Shown here in pieces: positions 1-10,245 of a stretch of DNA of 64,000 nucleotides (position 1 is its first letter; every line of letters begins with the position of its first letter). The notes under the pieces were generated by a model that saw only the letters and a program-made list of their open reading frames with translations, was not told the DNA's origin and ran no database searches. Origin of the DNA: Carposina sasakii (Eukaryota > Arthropoda > Insecta > Lepidoptera > Carposinidae); assembly GCA_014607495.2 (NCBI GenBank), contig CP053153.1, positions 8,556,001-8,620,000 of the forward strand, in the 5' to 3' direction. Both the position numbers and the translations under genes were made by a program.

Positions 1-447
1 GTGTTATTACACACTCCTTATTCACCAGTTGGCCTATTGACCCCTATGTGGTAACGGATAAGTCTGTCGCCGCATTTTGGCCACAGACAACAACAGGGAT
101 TGACAACAAACCAATATAGAAAATGCTTTCGAGTTTTTCTAGACAGGTGTCTATGCTGTTAGCATTACGAGTACATACACGTAGTAGAATAATAATAATT
201 ATTAAAGTTTTCACAAATAAAGTTTATGACAAAGAAAATGTACAAAGGCGTGCTTATCTCTAAAAGAGATTTCTTCCAGCAAACCAACCGTGAAAGAGAA
301 ATTAACATAAGAGTAACAATAATACTGCTATTGCAAAAATAACTATTTACCCAGATAATTATTAATTCATTGGTAAATATCGCTGGTCTATAATGAACTA
401 TATTTTTCCAGCACTTTCAGCGCCTAGTGAGGAGTGCGGCCTAACAG
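1..447. other. Gene-free start of window
   Basis: AT-rich sequence with no coding exon that I can support. A good acceptor-like tract (TATTTTTCCAG) ends at 411, just ahead of the GC-richer segment that contains the candidate LRR-gene exon. The 5' end, promoter and signal-peptide exon of the LRR gene are either here and not recognised or lie upstream of the window. Confidence 0.5.
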
Positions 448-565
448 CCTGTGATGTCCTTAAACACCCTGACCCGAGGTGTCAAGGACTCGCCGGGGTC
501 GGGGTGCATGGCCGACGTGCAATGGCGTCAGCTCGATCGTCGGTTACGAGCGATAGAACAACCAG
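448..565 (+). CDS. Candidate 5' exon of the LRR gene (uncertain)
   Basis: A GC-richer island in AT-rich DNA. Starting after CTAACAG, one frame reads PVMSLNTLTRGVKDSPGSGC, continues through WRQLDRRLRAIEQP and stops one base into a codon. The LRR N-cap exon at 1971 starts with the two bases needed to complete that codon (giving Ala), so the join is in frame. Weak points: the acceptor lacks a pyrimidine tract, the donor is GTTCAC, and if the better acceptor at 411 is used a TAA (442-444) interrupts this frame. It could be a translation start (ATG at 454), an exon damaged by a frameshift, or a chance ORF. No signal peptide is visible here. Confidence 0.4.
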
Positions 566-1970
566 GTTCACGTTTCGATCAATATCTGCATGCTAAAAAT
601 GAAAAATAGGTTTAATTATAGGATGATTAGTAGGTTAAAAGATATTTTAAGGGAATAAACTTCCAAAGAAAAGTCTATCTACAATCTACCTAAGTACCTA
701 TACATGATAAGTAATTCTACAGCCACGCCTAGCGGGCCAGAAAGATCAGTGACAAGCTCATCGTTTGAATGAACGCCCCTGAGCTCTTCTTGTTTTGCAT
801 CAGTGACGATAATTCATCTAAGTTTTGCATAGACAAACATTATTACCTACATAAATGCATCCTGTTACGGTCGAGTTCTTAAAAGTAGCTCTCCGATAGC
901 AACCAAAATTATCTATCCCGCGTAAATAAATCGTTGATCAATGCAGATAATTTTTGAACAAAAAATATTTTTTTATCAGTGGTGAGATATTTATCATGTA
1001 AATCCGATTTTCCAACGTAAAAAGGTCATTGTGTAATTTAATTCTCTAATATCAAAAAACTTTGAACCACGCGATACGACCCGCGTACGACGTGCATACC
1101 AATACCTGAAAGGAATGCAAACTTTATCAATTACCTATAAGTCTTCCCGCAGTTCGGAAGCCAATAAGAGGACTGGGGGTGCGACTTTGAAACAAGCTGC
1201 GACTACATCAATTTTTTATTCCGTCTAAGGACCGATTTTTCCAAATCCGTCAGATAGCCTATCTGAAGAATAAAGTTGATGCTGTCTCTATCATGATCAA
1301 GTTTTAGAGAAAGACAGCTTCAACTTTATTCTTTTGTTAGACTATCTAACGTTTGGAAAAATCGGCTCTTAAATCTTAGTTGTAAATATATGAAGTAGCT
1401 ACTCGTATATGTAAACGAACATACGAAGTCATCAACCGAAAATTTTACTTAGCTTTTTTAGTTCTATTTGTATAATTTTACCTTTTATTTTATTTTATAA
1501 AATATTACCTGCCCCAGCGAACTTTATATCACCTTATTTTTTTGGTTAATAGTTTCTTAATTTCTTAAAGTCAAACAAATTTTATTTTATACAAACCTTG
1601 TCCTAGAAATAACAAACAAGAACTTGCTCATTTGGGGGCGGGCCTCAATACGTTCGTCTTGTCTTCAGCCTATCCTTAATCGCCTCGTACGATGCCCACG
1701 GACAGGCATGGGGTGGTACAAACTCTACTCTGCCGACACCACGTGGCTTAGAAAACGTTAGCTGCATCTTATTCCGTGGATGTCGTAAGTATACCAATGT
1801 CTTGGGTAATGAGCTGGCAATTTGTCTATAATCTTATACATCACGCTCCGTTATGCTAAACGAGGCTGTAGGATCCTTCACGAAGGTCTGGCTAACATAT
1901 GTATAAAATCATTGTGAAATGTGACATAAGTTTTTTTTGTTTTAATTGGGGTTGTTGAATTTGCTTTCAG
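566..1970. other. Probable intron of LRR gene with MITE
   Basis: Non-coding and AT-rich. It contains a palindromic MITE at about 1226-1372 and a short GC-richer fragment around 1636-1765 (a GGACAGGCATGGGGTGGTAC-like stretch) that is related to repeat sequence at 8125-8190. I see no other exon. It ends at the acceptor TTTGCTTTCAG before the LRR N-cap exon. Confidence 0.5.
1226..1372. repeat. Palindromic MITE, copy 1
   Basis: The ends are imperfect inverted repeats (GGACCGATTTTTCCAAA... against ...TTTGGAAAAATCGG). The inner part is also palindromic (GAATAAAGTTGATGCTGTCT against AGACAGCTTCAACTTTATTC) around a small loop. Related copies lie at about 5766-5872, 20712-20842 and 31148-31282. No ORF, so non-autonomous. 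Confidence 0.75.
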
Positions 1971-4900
1971 CATGGACAATCAGCGTTAGCCAGTCCCGTT
2001 GGCGACAGTGCGGCAAGAGGTCTTGTCGATGCGACGTGGTTAAGAAGTCGCTTAACTGCTGGCGGGCAGGCCTGACTTCTCTTACATCCGATATTACTGT
2101 TCCTGCCGATATTGTTAATATGTATGTATGTTAATGGCAAAAGTACCTACACAGGGTGAAATTGACACAAAAAATGCCAAGACTGAAATTTTTTTGATTT
2201 CTGTTCAGCACCAAAATACCTAAAATGTCTTTGCTTTATGTAGGCCGGGATAGTACTTCGAAACAAAACACATGATCCATAAATTTAAAGAACTCATCTA
2301 CCTTATTGGAGTTGTCACAAGTGATCCGAAAAAAACCGGCCAAGTGCATAGAGGAATAAGATGTTATAGAGTGCTAATGTCATACTAACAGTTTCGATGC
2401 ACCATTAGACTTTTCGGTGCCTCACAATTCCAGTCCTTGACACTTATATTGCATTACTATACGTTACAATACATTAGTCATGTAGTACATTACTATACAT
2501 TACACTAATATAATCTAAGTGTCAAGGACTGGAATTGTGAGGCACCGAAAAGTCTAATGGTGCATCGAAACTATTAGTATTAGCACTCTATGACATCTTA
2601 TTCCTCTATGCCAAGTGCAAGTCGGACTCGCGCACCGAGGGTTCCGTAGGTACTAACCTGTTTTAATATATGACGTATCTGAATTTTTTTCGAAATTTAT
2701 CCTTTATCTGTGCTATATGACGATGCTTCGTACCAAATTTTAAGATTCTATGTTCACAGGAAGTATCCTGTAGATTTTGATTCCCTTGCGAAAGTCGAAA
2801 ATTTGCGAAAATTGCGGCAAAACGGCTGTATCTTTTGATTGCGTTGGCTTAGAAGTTTGAATTTTCACAGCTCCAAGGGACAGTAGACTTAAGTCGTCGT
2901 CGTCGTCAGCCTATTGCAGTCCACTGCTGGACGTAGGCTTCCGCCAGTGTATGCCACATGGCTCGATCTCCCGTTTTTGCCATCCAGTCACTACCAGCCG
3001 TCCTCTTTAAGTCATCGGTCTTGTCGATAAAAAAACTCGCTTGCCGAGGCGTGGTCTCCATTCGAGAACCCGTTTACTCCACCGTCCATCGGTTCTACGA
3101 CAGATATGGCCTGCCCACTGCTACTTCAGTCTGCTACATTTCGAGACTATGAGTAGACTTGAGTATTTGATATGTCAGCTTGATAACTCCACGCGTTCCT
3201 GAGAAAAAGGGTCTTGACAGACAGACGGATGGACGGACGGACTCACGGACGGACGGACGGACTGACGGACGGCCGGACAACAAAGTGATCCTATAAGGGT
3301 TCCGTTTTTACCTTTCGAGGTACGTAACCCTAAAAACAGCAATAATAAAAGTCACTCAATAACTAATAAACCCATATTAGAGAGTCACACGAACGCCAGA
3401 TACAATAACCCCTTAAGTCTGACTTCTATTACGTGTGATATAACTGGATATGGGTAACTAGCATTAAATCTATGGTAACTAGTGTCTGCCCTCTGGTTGA
3501 TCAATCCAACCTAAGATAATTTTTCAGGGCATTTTTATTAAGTTACATGGAATTTTAAATCGTCTCTCTAAATAAAACGCCTCTCACTATTCTATCACCT
3601 TTAAAATGTTTTATATATCTTTATATGTCTTCGAAAGCATTTTTAAAATTAATATTATTTTATATAAAGTTGAAATGTTCCAGAGATCTTGGCACCAACA
3701 AACTACGGACGCTGCACAAAAACACGTTCAAAGGAATGCGATCTCTAACTGAATTGGACATGTTTGATAACCGCGTGGAATATCTACCGGCTGGCATATT
3801 CGACTCTCTTGTCAATTTGAGGATATTGTAAGTAAGATTCCTTGTTCGTAAACCTAACAGCACAATTTTAGTATTTTATACATTAAAAAATTTCATAATT
3901 ATTTTTAATACGCGTCAATTGATGTACCTATCTTATTCATTTGGAGAAAATTGAATTTTTGCTACGTTAATAAAATAACAAAAATAGTGTGGTGTAAAAG
4001 CTACGATTTCTTCTAACATTAATCTACCTTAATAAAATATTATTATTGTTGACGGAAAAACCATTAAATATTTAGATATTATTTTAGATATGCACGCAAT
4101 ATGAAATACAAGTTTACATCAAAATAGGAATAAGCTTACGAGTGATATCGATTTTTATACTAATTTAGAATTCTATCTTACTACGAAACTGACGACAATA
4201 CGATAAGACAATTTACATCGCACGATACGTGGGTACAATTTTGTTATATAGAGTGTGCCTAGACTTTATTTATGTATAAATATAACTATATAATAAAAGA
4301 TATTATAGTTTATATTAGAAAATAAGGTCTTGTTTAGTTTGAGTGAATAAAGATTTCAAATAGTCAAATGTGCCGAAGCGAGTATGTACTGATTCTTAAT
4401 CTTGAGAGAGTCTGAATATTCTGTAGTTATCCACATTTTTTTTTGCTATTAAGTCATATTCTGTGGTTTGGTCTAAGGATTTTAAGCGTAGCGGCTTGAA
4501 AGTGGGACGCACTTGGGTTTGACGCTTTACTACAGAGTTCAGTGAAAGTGAAGTCCATCAGGCTTCCTAAAAAAAAATCATAATAACATTATCATTCCAG
4601 GCGTCTGCAGCGAAACCACATGGAGGAAATCGACAGCGGCGCTTTCCGATGGACAAAGAAACTGTTCCACGTTGACTTGTCTAATAACTTCCTATACACC
4701 CTCCCAGAGAGGCTGTTCTACAACAATACATACTTAGAGACAATCGATATTTCCAATAACCAAGTAATGTACATACCGTCCGACAGCTTTATCGGTTTGG
4801 ATTCGCTTCTGATGCTGGACCTGTCAAAAAATAAAATACAACGCATCGAAAATGGAACATTTTCGCTTAACACACTACAGATATTAAAGCTATCTGAAAA

Positions 4901-7900
4901 CAAAATCGGTGATATTACCGAAAATGCTTTTGAAAACTTGTTGGCATTGGAAACTCTACTGATCGACAGGAATAAACTGAAGAATGTTCCGACCACCTTG
5001 TTTCAGAATCTAAAGTGTCTTATTTTTTTAGACTTGTCAAGCAATAATTTAATAAGTGTGAGTACATACATGGATGAATGGATGGATGGATGTTTGTTAA
5101 TCTTTCACGTAAAAACGGCTAGAACGATTTTAATAAAATTTGGTATGGAGTTAGCTGATACCCTGGATTAACACATAGGTTTCTTTTTATCCCGGTAAAA
5201 TATTTTTATCCCGGATAATTTCGACATTTTGTTTTTTCTGCAGTCCACGCGGACGAAGTCGCGGGCGTCCACTAGTTATAAATAATTTTATGTAAAATCA
5301 ACATGACACGACTCGATGTGCTGTACGAAAATAAAGTCGTAGTGAACGACTTGTTAGAATACATAATATTCAAGTAACGATACTAAAACAAGTAGGTACC
5401 TATATACCTACTAAATTCGAAATCTCGTTAATTTAGAAAAAGATAGTAATACAAAAAACATCATTGTCGAAATTCATACAATTACGAGTATCTCAGTGCA
5501 AAATCAATCTATCAAGAGTTGGTAGGGAAACACCTCACCGAACTTGCTCAGACAAAACCGGAGAAATGCTGGATAATGGTCATGTAAGTTCATGAAGCGA
5601 AAGAGGTGTATCGTCCCAAATAGATGACTGGGATCTCTATCTACCCTTCCGGCAAAAAACAAGTTTCCATAAATATGAGATTCATTGAACTGGATATTAT
5701 GTATTCATGGAGTTATGTAGCATAATGAAAAGAATTACTTAATGTTAATGATCACAACAACAATGAGGGCCGTTTTTTTCAATGGTCAGATAAAGTTGAT
5801 GCTGTCTCTATTTTGATCAAGTTTTAGAAGAAAAAACAGCAACCAGACCAGTTGGAAAAATTGACCCTAAACAGATTTCACAGGTCATAGTTATACCATT
5901 GTTAAAACTTTTTTTCAGTTAGCAGGAGTTGAATTCGAAAATTTAAATCAACTGCAAACATTAGACTTAAAAGCGAACGCTTTATCCGAAATTCCAGATT
6001 ATACATTCGCAAACTGTTCTAGTCTAGAAAAGCTAGACCTTTCTAGAAATAAATTGCGTTACTTAAACGTCACCACGTTCCACGGTCTTGAAAATTTAAC
6101 CTCACTTCTGCTGTCGGATAACAAACTTTACGAAGTACATTTTAAAGCATTTTCTACTTTGAAGAACATCACTACCTTGTAAGTATTTATATCGCTACTC
6201 TTTTGAGGTATTTTCCACTCCTTCTTAAGGATTTCCCCGTCGTTTCCATTCATCATTTCATCCATCATAAATTCAGAAATCATTTACTAAAGACAATGGC
6301 TGTATGGGCTTAGTCCCCCTTGCCTTTCCTTCGGGATAAACTAAACAACAAAAAAATTATATCGCTACTCATATCCTATCTGTATCTGTATGTTAAAATG
6401 AATCAAAATTGCTATCAAATTCATATATTAGTTGCTTTGCTCTACATTATTAACTTTTATAGCGTTAGCTTCATTTTACGAGTTACCCATAAGTATATGA
6501 GTTTTAAAATACACACCTTTTCAGAAGGAAGTAGCTTTGACACAAATTACGCGATTTTTACCTTGAAGAACCTTAAAGATAATCTCGGGCTGTCCCCTTG
6601 ATTTACAGGTGTACCCAAAAAAAATCTTTAATTACTCAAAGTAAAAAATGTAATTACCTAGGCGGGAGGCTCAGCCCTTACCACGTGGAACTTAATAGGC
6701 TAACTGGTGAAAAGTGGGTTTATAATTTGCACTCTTCTGGTTAATCTCTTTGGGGAATAATAGGCGTGGCTACTTATCTATACATATAATAAAATTGTAA
6801 CGGATAGATGTTTGTGCACGCTAATCTCAGAAACGGCTGAACCGATTTCGATGCAGTTTTCTATAGTACATATAATAAAATTGTAACAGATCGATGTTTG
6901 TGCACGCTAATTTCAGAAACGGCTGAATCGATTTCGATGCAGTTTTCAGGAATATGTTGTGACAGGTCCCACTTAACATATAGGCTACTTTTTATCCCGG
7001 ATAATTTCAATATTTTATTTTTTCTGCAGTCCACGCGGACGGAGTCGCGGGCGTCCACTAGTACATAATATGTATTACATGCATACATATAATCACGCCT
7101 TTATCCCTTAAATATGTATTATGTTAACATATTATGCTTGTATTTAGGAAAAAAGGAAAAGAATTTTGAATGATAAGAATTTGTACTGCATACTTATCAT
7201 GGTTATAAACTTAAGTTCTCGAAGTATGATTTTAGTTTAGACATCGCACTTCAGTAAAACATGTGTTTAATTTCCGCAATGTCTTTGGTCACGTCGCGTC
7301 GGTATGATGGCGGAGGGACTGATAAAATATCATTTCTAATGATGTTGTTAGCGTTACCTAATTTTAACAAATTTAGCAAAATATATTGTAAATATATTAT
7401 AACTCCAAGACAACCTATTCGTCATTAATGGCAGCACAAAAAAAATATATGAAACAATCAATATTATTAAATTAAATTATTAGCATAATTTTGTATTTGA
7501 ACATAATTTTGTCAACCGAATGGTGTTTTTTTGTCTACAATTCACTATTGCCCCTAGCTCCTAAGTGGCCGAAGCACTTGGAAATTTTTCATGATGTAAA
7601 ATAATAAAAATAATTCAATGTTCTTCTTCTTCAGACCAAATTGAATTTTTGCTTTACAATTCTTGATGAAAAATACGATGCTATGTACATATTTGTGATC
7701 GACTTTTTCATGAATGATTCGTATGAACAAGCTCATTCACGATTACAGTCATCTTAAATCTTTTGCAGATATCTGGATAACAACATGTTTCCTTCCTTGC
7801 CCTCACGCACTCTGGACTACATGCCAAAACTGGCGAAAGTAAAACTTTCTGGAAATCCATGGCATTGTGATTGTCATACTCTGTATATTTCTGCGTAAGT

Positions 7901-8872
7901 ACCTACCTATAAGTATAAATCATCATCATCATCAGCCTATTGCCACTACTCGTCGACTACTGGACGTAAGCCTCCCCCAGGGCACGCCACAAGACTACCA
8001 TGGGGGGTATTTGCCCATAATCACCACGCTGGGCAGGCGGGTTGGTGACCGCAGTTTGTATTTTGGACTATGTTGTCAACACGGGAAGCGCTACTGCCCA
8101 CCTCCCGAAAACCCTTACGTGCAGACATTCCCACGGACAGACATGGGTTGGTACGAATTCTATTCTGCTGGCACCACGCGGCCTACTTAGGTCTTTAGCT
8201 TTATTTATACTTATAAATAAAGGTAAAAAATATGGTTCTTTATTACATCGCGAGCAAAGTACCTACCTAACTAAATTAAAAATATCCTACTCATTCGTTT
8301 TTCAGCCTGTAAAAACACACAATTACTACGTAGTGACAGATTTTCCTACCAAATCACCTGAATAGAAATGCGTAATATGCGAGTAGATATGTGGATATAT
8401 TTGATTTTTTTATAATACGATGTAAGAAAATTTAAAAAGAAATGTTGCCCTGTTTGTTAACAATTTCTCTTTAGTTGCTTGGCTTGCTGGAAGAGATCTC
8501 AGGTAGAGAAAAGCTTGCCATTGTACATGCATCTCTTCTTTTATGTTGTATGCCATATTTCTTTTTGTGTATGTGCAATAAAGAATAAGAATAAGTTTTT
8601 ACTGAACACTTTCTTACAGCTGGGTACGTCTGAACGAAATGAAAATATGGGATTATTCTCCTACATGCGTGTCACCCTGGTACTTGGAAGGTCATTTTCT
8701 AAAGAAGTTGAAATTTCCTGAACTATGTACCGGTCAATGGGCCAGTATGGTCAACCTCTCTCCAAGACTGCCTATTCATCAGCTTCTAGCTCTGAATGTA
8801 TCTGTTAACAGGAAACCACAAGACAGCATGGAACAGAATCATGAAGTAACAACAGTGGACTCATGGCATTAG
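1971..8872 (+). CDS. Leucine-rich-repeat extracellular protein, 6 firm exons
   Basis: Exons 1971-2121, 3684-3827, 4601-5057, 5919-6178, 7769-7894 and 8620-8872 (TAG stop). All introns are GT-AG and the phases match across every junction. Domain order: LRR N-cap with Cys cluster CGKRSCRC and KSLNCWRAGLTSL; 13 LRRs of about 24 residues (for example LTELDMFDNRVEYLPAG, LEKLDLSRNKLRYL); then the LRR C-cap starting NPWHCDC with later Cys in SPTC and PELC, followed by a short polar tail. No membrane span follows the cap, so a secreted or matrix product is likely; a GPI anchor is not evident. The 144-base exon encodes exactly two LRRs. The first firm exon is not a start exon, so the N-terminus is incomplete. 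Such caps and LRRs usually bind proteins outside the cell; the partner is unknown. Orthology not assigned. Confidence 0.88.
2347..2610. mobile_element. MITE with about 100-bp inverted repeats and 7-bp target duplication
   Basis: Left arm 2347-2446 is the reverse complement of right arm 2516-2610 with few differences (ends CATAGAGGAATAAGATG / CATCTTATTCCTCTATG). The loop is short and AT-rich. The 7-mer CCAAGTG lies immediately on both sides (2340-2346 and 2611-2617). Removing the element restores the older repeat, which normally reads ...CCGGCCAAGTGC..., so the insertion is nested and the boundaries are firm. No coding capacity. hAT-like by duplication length, not proven. Confidence 0.85.
2894..3150 (+). 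repeat. LINE 3'-end-type fragment (CAGCCTATTGCAGTCC)
   Basis: Starts with a GTC-type trinucleotide run followed by CAGCCTATTGCAGTCCACTG, then CTCCCGTTTTTGCCATCCAG and ACTACCAGCCG. The same stretch is found in reverse at 24280-24392, and partial relatives at 7921-8190 and 10341-10460. Trinucleotide tails of this type are known at the 3' ends of lepidopteran LINEs, here in reverse orientation. Confidence 0.55.
3220..3282. repeat. (GACG)n-like microsatellite
   Basis: Imperfect GACGGACGGAC repeats interrupted by CTCACG, CTGACG and GGCCG, lying within the 3' part of the interspersed repeat. Confidence 0.8.
3828..4600. other. LRR-gene intron
   Basis: AT-rich intron, donor GTAAGTAAG at 3828, acceptor ATCATTCCAG ending at 4600. 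No exon, RNA gene or clear repeat seen. Confidence 0.6.
5062..5275 (+). mobile_element. Helitron-like 3' end next to a splice donor
   Basis: The right part matches the window's Helitron family: TTTTTATCCCGG, CGACATTTTG, then CAGTCCACGCGGAC and the terminus GCGGGCGTCCACTAG followed by T. The left part (GATGGATGGATG, AAAACGGCTAGAACGATTTT) is diverged and the 5' boundary is unclear. It begins right after the donor of the exon ending at 5057, so the start of this intron is transposon-derived. The remaining intron (5276-5918) has one MITE and otherwise nothing recognised. Confidence 0.6.
5766..5872. repeat. Palindromic MITE, copy 2 (shortened)
   Basis: Shares AAAGTTGATGCTGTCTCTAT, GATCAAGTTTTAGA and terminal GGAAAAATTG with copy 1 at 1226. 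It lacks part of the second arm. Within the LRR-gene intron 5058-5918. Confidence 0.6.
6179..7768. other. LRR-gene intron with Helitron
   Basis: Donor GTAAGTATT at 6179; acceptor ATCTTTTGCAG ending at 7768. Contains the Helitron at 6777-7061. The rest is AT-rich with no exon; short ORFs here (for example around 6320-6600 and 7554-7736) have no recognisable domain. Confidence 0.6.
6777..7061 (+). mobile_element. Non-autonomous Helitron with duplicated 5' end
   Basis: Starts TCTATACATATAATAAAA after an A and ends GGGCGTCCACTAG before a T, the A^T target expected of Helitrons. A bulged hairpin (CGCGGAC-GGA-GTCGCG) precedes the CTAG. The 5' segment is present twice (6777-6862 and about 6866-6950), both with TTGTGCACGCTAAT and GAAACGGCTGAA. 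No ORF. Confidence 0.78.
7918..8190 (+). repeat. LINE/SINE-type repeat in LRR-gene intron
   Basis: Starts with a CAT trinucleotide run, then CAGCCTATTGC, GGACGTAAGCCTCCCCCAGG, CACCACGCTGGGCAGG and ATGGGTTGGTACGAATTCTA. Lies in the intron 7895-8619. The short ORFs it makes are by-products. The last part is related to 1690-1745. Confidence 0.6.
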
Positions 8873-8956
8873 AATTTATTTGGTTTATATAGAAAGATGT
8901 AGGTGATGAGTTTAATATTATTCTACTGATAAATAGGGAATTGTGTTTCTATAAAA

Positions 8957-8962
8957 AATAAA
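8957..8962 (+). promoter_or_regulatory. Poly(A) signal of LRR gene
   Basis: AATAAA 85 bases after the stop codon of the LRR gene, in AT-rich 3' UTR. It is the first canonical signal downstream of the stop. Confidence 0.7.
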
Positions 8963-10245
8963 GAAACTATTTTTGTTATAACAGTTTTTTTGCCAAACAT
9001 AATACATGTACCTACACACGACTGTGTTCTCGAAATGGTGTATCCAAAGCTGCAGGATCATCAAGGAGATCATAGCCACATTTAGCATACCGGGGATAAA
9101 TGTTAATGATCACTGACAAGTCGCTAGCTTATCGCCTGAGAGAATGCCCGAGTTTCTTAGTCGACTCTTACGACATGCGCGGAAGGAGATATGCAATTGT
9201 TGTATAAAGCCCCGCAACAGATCAAGATAAAAATGTGGTAAAATAACTTATTTGTAATGTGTATGTGATATACACATAAAGTTGCCGTCCCTTGTCGCAC
9301 GCCTGTAAAAATAATGCTTTATCAAGTCATTTTCCGAATTATCAAACAAATGAAGCGTTATTCGTCGAGGAAAGGTTAATTGATATAGAACTTATTTTTT
9401 GCATGAATAGAGCTATTATAATATGCCATATGCCATCGATTCATGTTATCTCGCTGGCATATTCAAATATTACTAAAAATACGTCACTAAATACATTAGC
9501 TACTTTATCTTTCGCGGTATGTGTTTTAACATTAAATAAGTATAATTATAATCGGATAGATAAAATAAGTGGTGACAATGTTATCACTGATATCTGTGAT
9601 TAATATCTACATAATATTTCCTCCAAATATTTTTTATAAATCTTTCTAATATGTATCATATTTTAATAGGTGCTAAAGTACCTCCGTGTCATATATTACC
9701 ATCCGGTATCTACGAGTATTGTGATTTTATGTTTTGTTACATTTTATCATTTTGTGTGGGTCTGTAAATGTGACCTTTTAGTTTCAGGGTGCCATTAATA
9801 TTCAATATTACAGTATCAAGATTATACCGATGCTCTTAACAACTCTAACTTTTGAAAGGTTTTTTGAAACATTATACAAAGACATAAATTATGTTTTTTC
9901 TCTGCAGATTTTCTATTCGCCGACGACGATAACATCTTTCAATTATCTACAGATAGTAACCAATCATAATCACTTGATCGGTTCGACTTGGTCAAAGATA
10001 ATAATAATGTGATAAATGATAATAACATAAGTAAATTCCTTTATTTAGTTCCAATAACAATATTCGAGGAATTAACGCATTTTACGGAAGGGCAGTGATT
10101 GACAGTGTTGGATCTATTGGTGTAAGAACTTTCGGAATACAACGTTTCTTAAACATTTATTTTCTAAGTGTTAGTGTTGACAGGTGTATTCTTTTAATAA
10201 CATTATGACACATTCTTGTACGTATTGCACAATAACATAGTGAAC
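8963..10245. other. Spacer between LRR gene and cadherin-like gene
   Basis: About 1.3 kb between the poly(A) signal of the first gene and the start codon of the second. It contains a SINE-like repeat at about 9010-9260 and AT-rich DNA. The promoter of the cadherin-like gene should be here; GGCAGTGATTG near 10092 resembles an arthropod initiator (TCAGT type), but there is no convincing TATA box, so I do not call a start site. Confidence 0.5.
9010..9260 (+). repeat. SINE-like repeat ('CGACTGTGTTC...GGAGATCATAGCC')
   Basis: Contains ACACGACTGTGTTC, GCTGCAGGATCATCAAGGAG, CATAGCCACATTTAGCATA, GTCGCTAGCTTATCGCCTGA and TTAGTCGACTCTTACGACAT. Shorter relatives lie at 32536-32600, 40985-41060, 49860-49925 and 59157-59310. 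No ORF. The class is inferred from size and dispersion only. Confidence 0.6.

Larger units (their letters stand above)
2327..3335 (+). repeat. Lepidopteran 'GGTTCCGTA' interspersed repeat
   Basis: Begins with AAAAAACCGGCCAAGTGC, continues with GTCGGACTCGCGCACCGAGG and GTTCCGTAGG, and ends with a GACAGACAGACGGA microsatellite and GGGTTCCGTTTTT...ACGTAACCCTAAAAA. A second, inverted member lies at about 39810-40395. It has been split by two later insertions. I recognise it as a dispersed family common in Lepidoptera; its transposon class is not clear from sequence. Confidence 0.7.
2122..3683. other. LRR-gene intron filled by nested repeats
   Basis: Intron between the N-cap exon and the first LRR exon (donor GTATGT at 2122; acceptor GAAATGTTCCAG ending at 3683). 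It holds an old interspersed repeat (about 2327-3335), interrupted by a MITE (2347-2610) and by LINE-type sequence (about 2894-3150). Confidence 0.75.

Noticed and set aside
7867..8365. Two overlapping 107-codon ORFs
   Set aside because: The first starts inside the exon 7769-7894 out of its true frame and runs into a dispersed repeat; the second is repeat sequence only.
9292..9603. 103-codon ORF between the two host genes
   Set aside because: AT-driven composition, non-ATG start, no domain, and no splice partners; not supported as a gene.
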